Assembly (NCBI RefSeq): GCF_000518485.1
Contig: NZ_JADR01000008.1
Span: 62,001-126,000, forward strand
Source of the DNA: Olleya marilimosa CAM030
GTDB taxonomy: Bacteria; Bacteroidota; Bacteroidia; Flavobacteriales; Flavobacteriaceae
DNA: 64,000 bases
Direction of reading: 5' to 3'
The notes under the pieces are model-generated. The model was not told where the DNA came from. It made no database searches and saw only the letters and a list, made by a program, of their open reading frames with translations. The translations under genes were made by a program, and so were the position numbers. Position 1 is the first letter of the stretch. Each line of letters starts with the position of its first letter. Below, piece after piece: positions 9,586-18,986 of the stretch.

Positions 9586-10393
9586 TAGATTGAAGCAAAT
9601 TATTAATTAGTGTTTTATCCTTATTTTCTATAATACTTACATGCTCAAGATTAGTCATATCATTAAACAAAAGGACTTCCACTTCATAATAGTTTTTTGT
9701 AGCGTCCAATTTAAAACCTTCTACTTGACCAACTAAAATACCTTTAGGAAAAATAGAAGAACGTCCAGAAGTTATTATAGTATCTCCTTTGGTTAGTTTT
9801 GCATTTTTTTGAATGTCTGATAATTGAATGTATCTTGGTGATTTACCATTCCAACTTAGTGTACCAAACTGGTTTGTTTTTTTTAACTGACCACTAATTT
9901 TATTTGTCGTGTTTAATATTGAAACTACTGTTGCGTATTTACTATTAGTATTTCCAATAATACCAATAATTCCCTTAGATGAAATAACACCTAAATCCTG
10001 CTTTATACTATCTCTGCTACCTTTATTAATTGTAAGATAATTGTTTTGAAGCGAATAACTGTTTTTTATAATCTTAGCAGTAGTAAACTTATACTTAGTG
10101 GTATAGGAAGTCGAGTCTATAAAGGTCTCAGACTTTTCCATTTGATTATTTAATATGGATCGTAAACGCGTGTTTTCCTCATGCAGCTTGTCATTTTCTT
10201 CTTTTAAATGAAAATAACTACTAACCGAGTTTCCTAAATTATAAACACCACCAGTAACATTATTAGCCGAGTTTATAAACTTGCTTTTATGATAAGAATG
10301 CGATTGTATTGTCAGTCCTACTGAAACGCAAAGCAACAACAAGAAAAACAAAAACGATTTGTTTCTAAGTATAAAATTTACAATTTGTTGCAT
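9578..10393 (-). CDS. mreC: rod shape-determining protein MreC
   Basis: 271 residues with an N-terminal membrane anchor (~13-30), a coiled-coil segment (~65-90; LKEENDKLHEENTRLRSIL) and a beta-rich periplasmic domain containing GVISSKGIIGIIGNTNSKYATV, a recognisable MreC signature. MreC forms a periplasmic scaffold that activates PBP2. The gene starts 13 bases after mreB and overlaps the following mreD by 8 bases. Confidence 0.93.
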   Translation of the reverse strand: MQQIVNFILRNKSFLFFLLLLCVSVGLTIQSHSYHKSKFINSANNVTGGVYNLGNSVSSYFHLKEENDKLHEENTRLRSILNNQMEKSETFIDSTSYTTKYKFTTAKIIKNSYSLQNNYLTINKGSRDSIKQDLGVISSKGIIGIIGNTNSKYATVVSILNTTNKISGQLKKTNQFGTLSWNGKSPRYIQLSDIQKNAKLTKGDTIITSGRSSIFPKGILVGQVEGFKLDATKNYYEVEVLLFNDMTNLEHVSIIENKDKTLINNLLQSNE

Positions 10394-10406
10394 TTGGTTT
10401 TTGTTA

Positions 10407-11435
10407 CTACTTTATCAATACACTTTTGTATTTCGGAATATTTTTAAGTGTGATTCCTGTACCTCTAACAACAGCTCGTAATGGGTCTTCAGCAATATAA
10501 ACAGGTAAATCTGTTTTTTGAGACAGACGCTTATCTAAACCACGTAACATAGATCCTCCACCAGCAAGATAAATACCAGTATTGTAAATATCAGCAGCTA
10601 ACTCTGGAGGTGTTTGAGATAAAGTTTCCATAACAGCATCCTCAATACGTAATATAGATTTGTCTAAAGCTTTAGCAATCTCTCTATAGCTAATTTGTAC
10701 TTGCTTAGGTTTTCCAGTTAATAAATCACGTCCTTGTACGCTCATATCTTCTGGCGGAAGATCTAAATCCTCAGTAGCAGCACCAATTTGTATTTTAATT
10801 TTTTCAGCAGTACGTTCTCCAACATATAAATTATGTTGTGTGCGCATGTAATAAATAATATCGTTAGTAAACACATCACCTGCAATTTTTACAGACTTAT
10901 CGCATACAATTCCACCTAAAGCAATAACAGCAATCTCTGTAGTACCACCACCTATATCCACAATCATGTTTCCTTTAGGTTGCATAATATCTACACCAAT
11001 ACCAATCGCAGCAGCCATAGGCTCATGTATTAAGTATACTTCTTTACCATTTACACGTTCTGCACTTTCCTTTACAGCACGCATTTCTACCTCAGTAATT
11101 CCAGACGGAATACAAATAACCATACGTAAAGCAGGCGTAAATAATTTCTTTTTTAACGCAGGAATATTTTTAATAAACAGACTTATCATTTGCTCAGACG
11201 CATCAAAATCTGCAATTACACCATCTTTTAAAGGCCTAATAGTTTTAATGTTTTCATGCGTTTTACCTTGCATCATGTTGGCTTCTTGTCCAACAGCAAT
11301 GATTTTTCCGCTAATACGGTCACGTGCTACTATGGAAGGAGCATCGACAACGACTTTGTCGTTATGAATAATTAAAGTGTTGGCAGTACCTAAATCTATA
11401 GCGATTTCTTCTGTCAGGAAATCAAAAAATCCCAT
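10407..11435 (-). CDS. mreB: rod shape-determining protein MreB, actin homologue
   Basis: 342 residues, usual MreB length. The actin-fold nucleotide-binding motifs are all visible: phosphate-1 IDLGTANTLI (~13-22), phosphate-2 VDIGGGTTEIAVIALGG (~158-174) and the adenosine motif AGGGSMLRGLD. It polymerises under the membrane and positions the elongasome encoded by the four downstream genes. First gene of the operon; the promoter should lie in the 245-base gap 11436-11681, where I cannot assign a confident -33/-7 pair. Confidence 0.97.
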   Translation of the reverse strand: MGFFDFLTEEIAIDLGTANTLIIHNDKVVVDAPSIVARDRISGKIIAVGQEANMMQGKTHENIKTIRPLKDGVIADFDASEQMISLFIKNIPALKKKLFTPALRMVICIPSGITEVEMRAVKESAERVNGKEVYLIHEPMAAAIGIGVDIMQPKGNMIVDIGGGTTEIAVIALGGIVCDKSVKIAGDVFTNDIIYYMRTQHNLYVGERTAEKIKIQIGAATEDLDLPPEDMSVQGRDLLTGKPKQVQISYREIAKALDKSILRIEDAVMETLSQTPPELAADIYNTGIYLAGGGSMLRGLDKRLSQKTDLPVYIAEDPLRAVVRGTGITLKNIPKYKSVLIK

Positions 11436-11610
11436 GTGTTATATGTAATTATAAGGCGTTATTAAAAAGATGCAGTAAAAGTAATAAAAGTATGGTAATA
11501 TAAGGATTTAATACCTTACAAATTTTATTAATCGTCACACAATTAGAAGATACGTTTAAAAACAAGTTTTGGACGTTTTACGCTTTCGCGGAAATTTAGC
11601 CAAATGGTAT

Positions 11611-11646
11611 AAAAAAAAGCTTCAGTCTTTAAACTGAAGCTTTTAG
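11611..11646 (-). terminator. intrinsic terminator of purH
   Basis: AAGCTTCAG and CTGAAGCTT form a stem around TCTTTAAA. On the minus strand the stem is followed by a run of eight T (A run at 11611-11618), fitting termination of the purH transcript that ends at 11682. The rest of the gap 11436-11681 holds the start region of mreB and a GC-rich 10-mer CGCTTTCGCG at 11581 and nothing else I can support. Confidence 0.8.
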
Positions 11647-11681
11647 TTATTTAAAATTCTTTCGTTTAAAAATAAAACTGA

Positions 11682-13211
11682 TTAGTGTTTAAAATGACGC
11701 GTACCAGTCATAACCATTGCAATATTATTATCGTTACAATAATCAATACTTAATTGATCCTTAATGGATCCTCCAGGTTGGATTACACTAGTGATTCCTG
11801 CGTTACCAGCTATTTCAACACAGTCAGGAAACGGAAAAAACGCATCACTAGCCATCACGCTATCTTTTAAATCAAAGTTAAAAGACACAGCCTTATGTAT
11901 GGCTTGATTTAAAGCATCAACACGACTAGTTTGACCAGTTCCGCTTGCACATAATTGTCTGTTTTTTACTAAAACAATAGTATTTGATTTAGTGTGCTTA
12001 CATATTTTTGAGGCAAAAATTAAATCAGCAATAGCATCGTTAGATGGTTTACTATTTGTTACATAAGTTAAATCTTCAATTTGGTCTGTTTTATTATTTT
12101 TATCTTGTACTAAAACTCCGTTTAAACAAGTTCTAACCGTTGTTGGAGCAAAATCAGTGTCTTTTAAAACTAGTAAGATTCTGTTTTTCTTTCCTTTTAG
12201 GATTGCTTCAGCTTCAGTTGTAAAACCTGGTGCTATAACGACTTCACAAAATAATTTATGAATTTCTGTAGCACACGCTTCATCAATTTGGGTATTACTA
12301 ATTAAAACACCTCCAAAAGCAGAGACAGGATCACCAGCTAAGGCATCTACATAAGCTTGTAATACAGTATCACGTTGCGCAAATCCGCAAGCATTGTTGT
12401 GTTTTAAAACAGCAAAAGTTGGTTTTTCACCTTTAAATTCTTGAATTAAATTTACTGCAGCATCAACATCTAAAAGGTTATTGTAACTTAGTTCTTTACC
12501 ATGTAGTTGTGTAAAAAGTGCATCAAAGTCTCCGTAGAAAAAACCTTTTTGGTGTGGGTTTTCTCCGTAACGTAATACTTTACCATTAGTCTCGCTAATT
12601 TTTAAAGCAGGAATAGTTTGGTCTGCATTAAAGTAGTTAAAGATAGCAGAGTCGTAATGCGATGACACATTAAAAGCTTTTGCAGCAAATGCTTTTCTGT
12701 CAGTTTCAGATAAATTTCCTTTTTTATCAGTAATTAATTCTAAAAATTCAGCATAATCATCAACAGAAGACACGCAAATGACGTCTGCATAGTTTTTTGC
12801 AGCAGCACGAATTAAAGAAATTCCTCCAATATCAATTTTTTCGATAATGTCTTGGTTAGAAGCTCTAGAAGCTACTGTTTTTTCAAAAGGATATAAATCT
12901 ACAATTACGACATCTATTTGTGGTATGTCAAAGTCTTTCATTTCTTTAACATCACCATCGTGGTTTTGTCTATTTAAAATTCCTCCAAATACTTTTGGGT
13001 GTAACGTTTTTACACGACCACCTAAAATAGAAGGGTAAGAGGTCACATCCTCTACAGGAACGACATCAATACCAAGATTTTTAATAAAAGTTTCGGTTCC
13101 ACCAGTAGAGTAAATGGTTACACCTTGTTTATTTAGCTCTTTTACGATAGGTTCTAGTCCATCTTTGCTAAATACTGAGATTAATGCAGATTTAATTGTT
13201 TTGTTGCTCAT
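11682..13211 (-). CDS. purH: bifunctional AICAR formyltransferase / IMP cyclohydrolase PurH
   Basis: 509 residues from the ATG at 13211. An upstream in-frame start at 13232 would add MLINTTI, but MSNKTIKSALISVFSKDG matches the usual PurH N-terminus. The IMP cyclohydrolase domain occupies roughly residues 1-140 (YSTGGT, GRVKTLHPKVFGGIL). The AICAR transformylase domain fills the rest (LRYGENPHQ, LKHNNACGFA, FPFPDCVEIAGNAG, and GGSIKD near the end). It catalyses the last two steps of de novo IMP synthesis. All core motifs look intact. A perfect 18-bp inverted repeat lies 43-85 bases upstream of the start and might influence expression. Confidence 0.97.
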   Translation of the reverse strand: MSNKTIKSALISVFSKDGLEPIVKELNKQGVTIYSTGGTETFIKNLGIDVVPVEDVTSYPSILGGRVKTLHPKVFGGILNRQNHDGDVKEMKDFDIPQIDVVIVDLYPFEKTVASRASNQDIIEKIDIGGISLIRAAAKNYADVICVSSVDDYAEFLELITDKKGNLSETDRKAFAAKAFNVSSHYDSAIFNYFNADQTIPALKISETNGKVLRYGENPHQKGFFYGDFDALFTQLHGKELSYNNLLDVDAAVNLIQEFKGEKPTFAVLKHNNACGFAQRDTVLQAYVDALAGDPVSAFGGVLISNTQIDEACATEIHKLFCEVVIAPGFTTEAEAILKGKKNRILLVLKDTDFAPTTVRTCLNGVLVQDKNNKTDQIEDLTYVTNSKPSNDAIADLIFASKICKHTKSNTIVLVKNRQLCASGTGQTSRVDALNQAIHKAVSFNFDLKDSVMASDAFFPFPDCVEIAGNAGITSVIQPGGSIKDQLSIDYCNDNNIAMVMTGTRHFKH

Positions 13212-13253
13212 TATAGTTGTGTTAATAAGCAAGCAAATTTAAGCAAAAGGAAA

Positions 13254-13296
13254 TTGTTTTAGTTGAAAAACTTTAGTGGTTTTTCAACTAAAACAA
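13254..13296. repeat. perfect 18-bp inverted repeat between purH and the GAF gene
   Basis: TTGTTTTAGTTGAAAAAC at 13254-13271 is perfectly repeated in reverse complement at 13279-13296 around the 7-base loop TTTAGTG. It lies after the minus-strand GAF gene (stop at 13311) and before purH. It most likely acts as a terminator for the GAF transcript, with a T-rich minus-strand flank, but it could equally sit in the purH leader. Confidence 0.6.
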
Positions 13297-13310
13297 GTAG
13301 TTATTAACAT

Positions 13311-13766
13311 CTAAAGTATTTCTGAAACTTTACTACAAACAAACTCTAAAAAGCGCTCATCAGCTTCTGTAAAGGGATCAGGAGTGTTAGAGTCGATGTC
13401 TATCTGTCCTATGTTTTCTCCATTTACAAAAATAGGAATGACAATTTCAGCCTTAACAGTTATGCTACATGCAATATAATTATCTTGTGCAGCAACATCA
13501 GGGACTACAAAATTTTGATTGCTTACTGCTACCTGACCACAAATCCCTTTTCCAAAAGGGATAATGGTATGATCCGTTGGAGCCCCAACGTATGGTCCAA
13601 GTTTAAGTTCGTTTTTATCTCCATTTTTAAAGTAAAAACCAACCCAATTATAATAGGATATGTTATCATCTAGTAGCTGACAAATTTGTAATAATTTTTC
13701 GTCTCTAGTAGATGTTGTATTAGAAACGATAGTTTCAATTTGAGGTTTTAAAGTTTCGAAAGCCAT
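13311..13766 (-). CDS. GAF-domain protein, free methionine-(R)-sulfoxide reductase-like
   Basis: 151 residues that form a single GAF domain. YYNWVGFYF (~38-46), IPFGKGICG (~69-77), VVPDVAAQDNYIAC (~87-100) and AEIVIPI line up with fRMsr, which reduces free L-methionine-(R)-sulfoxide in the cytoplasm. Two cysteines, C76 in GICG and C100 in IAC, keep the 24-residue spacing of the E. coli resolving/catalytic pair (C94 and C118). The third family cysteine, ten residues before C76, is replaced (H66). Enzyme activity is therefore plausible but not certain. It is monocistronic, divergent from xrtF, with the 18-bp inverted repeat downstream. Confidence 0.82.
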   Translation of the reverse strand: MAFETLKPQIETIVSNTTSTRDEKLLQICQLLDDNISYYNWVGFYFKNGDKNELKLGPYVGAPTDHTIIPFGKGICGQVAVSNQNFVVPDVAAQDNYIACSITVKAEIVIPIFVNGENIGQIDIDSNTPDPFTEADERFLEFVCSKVSEIL

Positions 13767-13845
13767 TTGTTTGAAAATTTTGGTAAAAGTATTTAAAAAG
13801 ACGTAATTTTAACCATTATAAAAACTTAAAATTTATTCTTTTTTA

Positions 13846-14388
13846 TTGAAAGATTTATTTATAAAATATAGACTAGTAATTAAATTTATACTTACATTTT
13901 TGTTAGTATACGGGTTTTTATCATTTGCTTATAACTATTATTTAGACGCTTCTAAGGGTGGTTATTATTATCCAGATTACATTACTAATTTGGTCGCTAA
14001 TCAATCCAAAAACTTACTGGAAAATATTGGATATGCTACACAAGTCATTCCGCATCCTGATGAGCCTTCTATGAAATTAATATTAGAAGGAAAGTATTTG
14101 GCTAGAGTTATAGAGGGTTGTAATGGAATGAGTGTTATTGTATTATTTGTTTCGTTTATAATAGCCTTTTCGGGAAAACTTAAAACAACAATACTATATC
14201 TTTTGTCAGGTAGTGTCTTATTATATGTTGTAAATCTACTACGAATCGTTATTTTATCTGTTGGCTTGTATCATTATCCTTGGCGTAAAGAAGAGTTGCA
14301 TACAGTGATTTTTCCGGCTATAATTTACGGAATGGTATTTTTGCTTTGGATGTTTTGGGTTAATCGATTTTCCAATATTAATAAGTAG
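13846..14388 (+). CDS. xrtF: exosortase family protein XrtF
   Basis: 180 residues, integral membrane, with several hydrophobic helices. The three residues expected in an exosortase transpeptidase-like active site are visible: Cys in EGCNGMSV, Arg in VNLLRIVI and His in ELHTVIFP, in that order. XrtF is the flavobacterial branch of this family. Translation must start at TTG 13846 (or the poorer ATT 13831) because a stop at 13819 closes the frame and no ATG or GTG fits. The next gene begins with the base after its stop codon, so the two are translationally coupled. XrtF is thought to process C-terminal sorting tails, but its substrates are not established, and no PEP-CTERM-like protein is visible in this window. 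Confidence 0.9.
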   Translation: MKDLFIKYRLVIKFILTFLLVYGFLSFAYNYYLDASKGGYYYPDYITNLVANQSKNLLENIGYATQVIPHPDEPSMKLILEGKYLARVIEGCNGMSVIVLFVSFIIAFSGKLKTTILYLLSGSVLLYVVNLLRIVILSVGLYHYPWRKEELHTVIFPAIIYGMVFLLWMFWVNRFSNINK

Positions 14389-14817
14389 ATGACAAAATTT
14401 TATAAATATCTTTTAGTTGCTTTTTTGTTTATACTATTAGCTCTAATCAGGTGGTTTGAAAACGAGTTGTTTTATGATCCCTATTTATTGTTTTTTCATA
14501 ACGATTATTTATATATGGATTCGCCACGACAAGAAGTTTTTAAGTTGGTGATCAATACATCTTTTAGATACTTATTAAATACAATACTATCGTTAGTAAT
14601 TTTATATGTCTTTTTTAAAGAAAAAAGTTTAATTAAATTTTCTAGTGTTATTTATTTGGTTTCTTATATTTTGTTGATTGTGTGTTATTTATATTTTGTT
14701 TTAGATCCAAAACAAGAAAACTATTATATCTTTTTTAACCTTCGTCGTTTTTTAATTCAGCCTATCATTCTGCTACTGCTATTTCCTGCATTTTATTATA
14801 ATAAACTACGTCAATAA
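14389..14817 (+). CDS. exosortase F system-associated membrane protein
   Basis: 142 residues, mostly hydrophobic, with about four membrane segments. The composition (LIRWFENELFYDPYLLFFHNDY near the N-terminus and NLRRFLIQPIILLLLFPAFYY at the end) fits the small partner protein regularly encoded next to XrtF in flavobacteria. The ATG follows the xrtF stop codon without any gap. Its role is unknown; a chaperone or subunit of the exosortase in the inner membrane is the simplest inference. No terminator is visible directly downstream. Confidence 0.85.
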   Translation: MTKFYKYLLVAFLFILLALIRWFENELFYDPYLLFFHNDYLYMDSPRQEVFKLVINTSFRYLLNTILSLVILYVFFKEKSLIKFSSVIYLVSYILLIVCYLYFVLDPKQENYYIFFNLRRFLIQPIILLLLFPAFYYNKLRQ

Positions 14818-14946
14818 TTTAATGCTGTAACATTCTAATGTGTTTAAAGTCAAAGCTTTTTGTCGTTAAAATAATCATTTTCTTACACTTAGTCGGTTAT
14901 AGTTGTTTTTTAGCGATTAAATGATTTCAGTCTATTGTTGTAAACC

Positions 14947-14954
14947 TACTTTTG
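14947..14954 (+). promoter_or_regulatory. -7-like element before the large T9SS protein gene
   Basis: TACTTTTG matches the Bacteroidota -7 consensus TAnnTTTG and lies 61 bases before the ATG at 15016. No convincing -33 TTG is found at the expected spacing, so the call is weak. The rest of the gap 14818-15015 holds nothing else I can support. Confidence 0.3.
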
Positions 14955-15015
14955 CTTTAGTATCATTTACTTTGCCCGAGTGATGATATATCCCTCAAAT
15001 TAAAAATCTTAACCT

Positions 15016-18000
15016 ATGAAGAAAACTACTTTGTTTTTCAGTGCGCTTATTTGCGTGATGTTATTTTTCTCTTTTACAGCTCAAGCTCAAGAATCAGATT
15101 TTGATAGTGATGGTATTGTTGATCGATTAGATGTCGATGACGATAACGATGGGATTAGAGATACTGTAGAGTGTCCTACTATTCCTGGAGCTGCTAATGC
15201 AAAAGGAGATAAAATTTCTTGGGAATTAAACCAATTTAAAGTGTTTACAATTGGAGCTAACACAAATGGTTTAGGTTACCAAGAGTCTGGTTTTCAAAAA
15301 GAAGTATATGATAGAGGTCAACCTCTAACAGTTTTAAATGGAGCTTCGGATTATTCTTTTACGCAAACTACTCCAGGTACAGCTACAACTACATTAGGGA
15401 CATTTGCTAATGGTACGTTAGATTTTGAACATAATTATATTTATAGAGCTGTACCAATACATCAATTTAGAACAACTACTGCTGGTGGTTTTACTTCAGG
15501 TAGTGGGCCTTCTAATGGTTTATATGTCTATCCAGAGGTAGGTTCTCAAACAGGTGATTATTATACAGTAAACATTAATTTCACAGAGCCTGTAGCATCT
15601 TTTAGTTTTGATTTTGTAGATGCCTATGATACCAATGCTAATACTGAGATTATGAACTATGAAGTATATGCAGACGGAAACTTAATCGCATATTTTAGTA
15701 ATGCTTATATTGGAAATGATGTTACGGGAAATATTAGTTTATATGATGCTAATGGTACTTTTAGAGGATCTGTCTTAGCTGGACAAAATATTGAAAACAC
15801 TATAGGTTTTGTTACTAGTGATCCTGTTAGTCATGTTGCTATTAGACACATTGTGGTTTCTGGTGGATTAGGAGCGAGCACACATGATCCTCATGGATTA
15901 GATAGTTTAGCTTACAGTTTTTTATGTCAGCCTCAATTTGATATTGATGTTGATAATGATGGTATTCCTGACAATGTTGAAGCACAGACAACAGCTGGAT
16001 ATATTGCTCCAAGTGGAGTTGTAAATACAAGTGGAGCAAATAGTGGTATGTATAATAATTACGGTTCTGGATTTACACCTGTAAATACAGATGGGACAGA
16101 TCTACCAGATTATTTAGATACAGATACGGATAATGATGGTATATTGGATATTGATGAAAATGGTCAAGCTAGCACAGTATCAAATTTAGACACAGATAAA
16201 GATGGTTTAGATAATAATTTTGATTTTGTAACTGTAGGATATGACTCTAATGACGAAGTGACTACAGGAGATATTACAAACCTAGTGTCTTCTTTTGGTG
16301 ATTTTGATAATGATGCTGCAACGGGAGGTGATTTGGATTATAGAGATAATAATACAGCTATTATAGGATCTAATACCATAGATTTTGATGGTGTTGACGA
16401 TTATTTAGATGCGCCAAATTTTATTAGCAATTGGACGGAAGCTACAATGATGGCTTGGGTTAAAATAGAAGGTAATAATACTACATTGCCTAATCTATTT
16501 AGCATCGCAGGACAAGAAAATATGCGTTTATACATTAGTACTGGTAGAGTGCCAGGATTTCTTGTCTATACTCAAGATCAAGTTACTTTAACAGATAATT
16601 ATCCTAATACAAGTTTTACAGCATTACCAGATCCTTCACTTAATTTAAAAATTGAAAGTGATTTATGGTACCATATTGCGGGTGTTTTTGATGCATCAAC
16701 AAATTCTATTAAACTATATGTAAATGGAGAATTAGTAGGTACAGAAACAGATCCATTATTAAATTCAGAATTACTAACTAAAAATTTTAATGGAACGTCT
16801 CATATTTATTCAAGTAGACCTTTTACTGTTGGAAGATACCCAACCAATACTAGTCCAGCAGGTTTTGGACATTTAGATGGTAATATAGATGAGGTTAGAG
16901 TCTTTAAAAAAGCGTTAACTGAAGATCAATTACAGAGTATGGTTTATCAAGAAATTGAAAATAATTCTGGAACAATACAAGGTGCTACAATTGAAAAAAA
17001 TATTATTGATTTTACAACGTCAGCACCAATACAATGGTCTACATTAGAAGCATACTATCCAATGACAAGTATTGTTAATGGTTTGGCTTATGACGAATCT
17101 AATGCATCGCGTCATTTAAAATTAAATAATATTACAACAGTACAAGAACAAACTGCGCCTATGCCTTATCAAACGACTAGTAATGGAGCTTGGACAGATG
17201 AAAGCACTTGGTTACATGGTGATGTTTGGGATATCGAAAATTTGCCAAACAAAGATTGGTCAATAGTACATATTAAAAACCGAGTGACTACAAATGCGTC
17301 ACACACACAATTAGGTTTGATTATAGACAATAATAAAAGGCTTGTCGTTAATGGAAATAATGAGATTAAAAATACTTGGTATTTAGAGTTAAATGGAACT
17401 TTAGATTTAAAAAATGAGTCTCAGTTAGTACAAACTAGATTAAGTGAATTAAAAGTGACAAGCTCTGGTAAAATTTTAAGACGTCAACAAGGGACTAATA
17501 ATGTTTACAGATATAACTATTGGAGTTCTCCTGTAGGTGCACAAAGCACAGTGGCTAATAATACAGACTTCTCTTTAAATATGTTAAGTGATGCTAATGG
17601 AGCAATACAGTTTACAACAGGCTATACACCTCCAGTTACTACTCCAGCAACATTAAGTACGTATTGGTTATATACTTATAAAAATGGATTTAACTACTAT
17701 CAATGGTCTCCATTGGATGAAAATTCTGCTATAGAACCAGGAGTTGGTTATTCGCAAAAAGGAACAGGAGTTGGTACTACTGATTTTGAATATACTTTTG
17801 AAGGAAAACCAAATAATGGCGACATTTTTATTAGTGTAAATGATGCTGGCGGACCAGGATCTGTTGGAGGAACTTCTAAAACACAGTATTTATTAGGTAA
17901 TCCTTATCCATCTGCTATTGATGTTAATGCTTTTATAGCTGATAATGCAGGTTTAATAAATGGCGCAGTATACCTTTGGGAACAATGGGCTGGTAATAGT

Positions 18001-18969
18001 CATATTTTAAATCAGTATGAAGGTGGTTATGCGACTTTAAATTTTGTAGGAGGAACCAAAGCGTATCAGTTTGTAGGTTTAAATGGTGATAATACTGGTG
18101 TGCAAGGTGGAACTAAAACACCAAAACGTTACATTCCAGTTGCTCAAGGTTTCATGACTGAAATTGTAGGAAGTGGAAATGTAGAGTTTAATAACGATCA
18201 ACGTGTATTTAAAACAGAGGTTTCAGGTGATTCTCAGTTTTTAAGATCAACTGCAGCAACAACTCCAGATGCTAATGATTCAGAATTGCAAGTTATGAGA
18301 TTAGAATTTGAAACTTCTAGTCATTTAACAAGAGAGTTATTATTAGCTTTTGGTAATAATACAGGAGATGATGTTTTTGATTACGGTTATGATGCTAAAG
18401 CGAATGAGTTTTTTGCAAACGATTTATTATCAACATTAAATAATGAGAAATATACTATTCAGGCCTATTCTACAATTCAATCTGATAAAGAAGTTGCATT
18501 AGTTTTAAACAGTGATGCAACAGTAACTTATACTATTAGAATGACTGAAATAGAAAACATTGATGATGCTCAAGAAATCTATTTATATGATAGTTTGGAA
18601 GGTGTTTATCACGATTTAAGAACAGGAGATTATAACTTTAGTGCGACAGCTGGAGAAGATGCTACACGTTTTAAAATAGTATTTAATTCAGGAGAATCTT
18701 TATCAAACGAAGAATTTGAGGCAGCTAACGATATTTCTATTTTTGTTAATAATAATTTAAGCCAGTTACATATTAAAGGTTTGAGTCAAGATATTAAAGG
18801 TTTAAACTTAATTAATATGTTAGGTCAAAATGTATTGAGAATGACTAACGTTAGTGCAAATCAAGTAAGTTCAGGAGTTAAGCTTAATAATTTAAGTACT
18901 GGAGTTTATATAGTAGATGTTACTTTAAAAGATGGAAGAACATTATCTAAAAAAGTTACGATTAACTAA
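15016..18969 (+). CDS. very large secreted T9SS cargo protein with calcium-repeat and LamG-like domains
   Basis: 1317 residues. A signal peptide (ends TAQAQ, ~24) is followed by thrombospondin-type-3-like calcium repeats: DSDGIVDRLDVDDDNDGI (~30-47), DVDNDGIPDNVE (~313), DTDTDNDGILDIDENG and DTDKDGLDNNFD (~370-400). A LamG/concanavalin-like domain begins near residue 455 (IDFDGVDDYLDAPNF ... ATMMAWVKIEG ... NGELVGTE ... GNIDEVRVFKKAL). The final ~75 residues form a type A T9SS C-terminal sorting domain (NMLGQNVLRM, STGVYIVDV, KKVTIN). The protein should cross the outer membrane by the T9SS whose GldK-N parts are encoded further right, and be surface-bound or released. A surface adhesin role is inference. 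Single gene with its own terminator. Confidence 0.88.
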   Translation: MKKTTLFFSALICVMLFFSFTAQAQESDFDSDGIVDRLDVDDDNDGIRDTVECPTIPGAANAKGDKISWELNQFKVFTIGANTNGLGYQESGFQKEVYDRGQPLTVLNGASDYSFTQTTPGTATTTLGTFANGTLDFEHNYIYRAVPIHQFRTTTAGGFTSGSGPSNGLYVYPEVGSQTGDYYTVNINFTEPVASFSFDFVDAYDTNANTEIMNYEVYADGNLIAYFSNAYIGNDVTGNISLYDANGTFRGSVLAGQNIENTIGFVTSDPVSHVAIRHIVVSGGLGASTHDPHGLDSLAYSFLCQPQFDIDVDNDGIPDNVEAQTTAGYIAPSGVVNTSGANSGMYNNYGSGFTPVNTDGTDLPDYLDTDTDNDGILDIDENGQASTVSNLDTDKDGLDNNFDFVTVGYDSNDEVTTGDITNLVSSFGDFDNDAATGGDLDYRDNNTAIIGSNTIDFDGVDDYLDAPNFISNWTEATMMAWVKIEGNNTTLPNLFSIAGQENMRLYISTGRVPGFLVYTQDQVTLTDNYPNTSFTALPDPSLNLKIESDLWYHIAGVFDASTNSIKLYVNGELVGTETDPLLNSELLTKNFNGTSHIYSSRPFTVGRYPTNTSPAGFGHLDGNIDEVRVFKKALTEDQLQSMVYQEIENNSGTIQGATIEKNIIDFTTSAPIQWSTLEAYYPMTSIVNGLAYDESNASRHLKLNNITTVQEQTAPMPYQTTSNGAWTDESTWLHGDVWDIENLPNKDWSIVHIKNRVTTNASHTQLGLIIDNNKRLVVNGNNEIKNTWYLELNGTLDLKNESQLVQTRLSELKVTSSGKILRRQQGTNNVYRYNYWSSPVGAQSTVANNTDFSLNMLSDANGAIQFTTGYTPPVTTPATLSTYWLYTYKNGFNYYQWSPLDENSAIEPGVGYSQKGTGVGTTDFEYTFEGKPNNGDIFISVNDAGGPGSVGGTSKTQYLLGNPYPSAIDVNAFIADNAGLINGAVYLWEQWAGNSHILNQYEGGYATLNFVGGTKAYQFVGLNGDNTGVQGGTKTPKRYIPVAQGFMTEIVGSGNVEFNNDQRVFKTEVSGDSQFLRSTAATTPDANDSELQVMRLEFETSSHLTRELLLAFGNNTGDDVFDYGYDAKANEFFANDLLSTLNNEKYTIQAYSTIQSDKEVALVLNSDATVTYTIRMTEIENIDDAQEIYLYDSLEGVYHDLRTGDYNFSATAGEDATRFKIVFNSGESLSNEEFEAANDISIFVNNNLSQLHIKGLSQDIKGLNLINMLGQNVLRMTNVSANQVSSGVKLNNLSTGVYIVDVTLKDGRTLSKKVTIN

Positions 18970-18986
18970 GTTAGATTTAAGGATAT

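Noticed and set aside
11581-11590. CGCTTTCGCG, also found at about 921-930 inside the kinase gene
   Set aside because: A 10-mer found twice, once in coding sequence. It stands out in a low-GC genome and may be part of a repeated element, but two copies do not show that.
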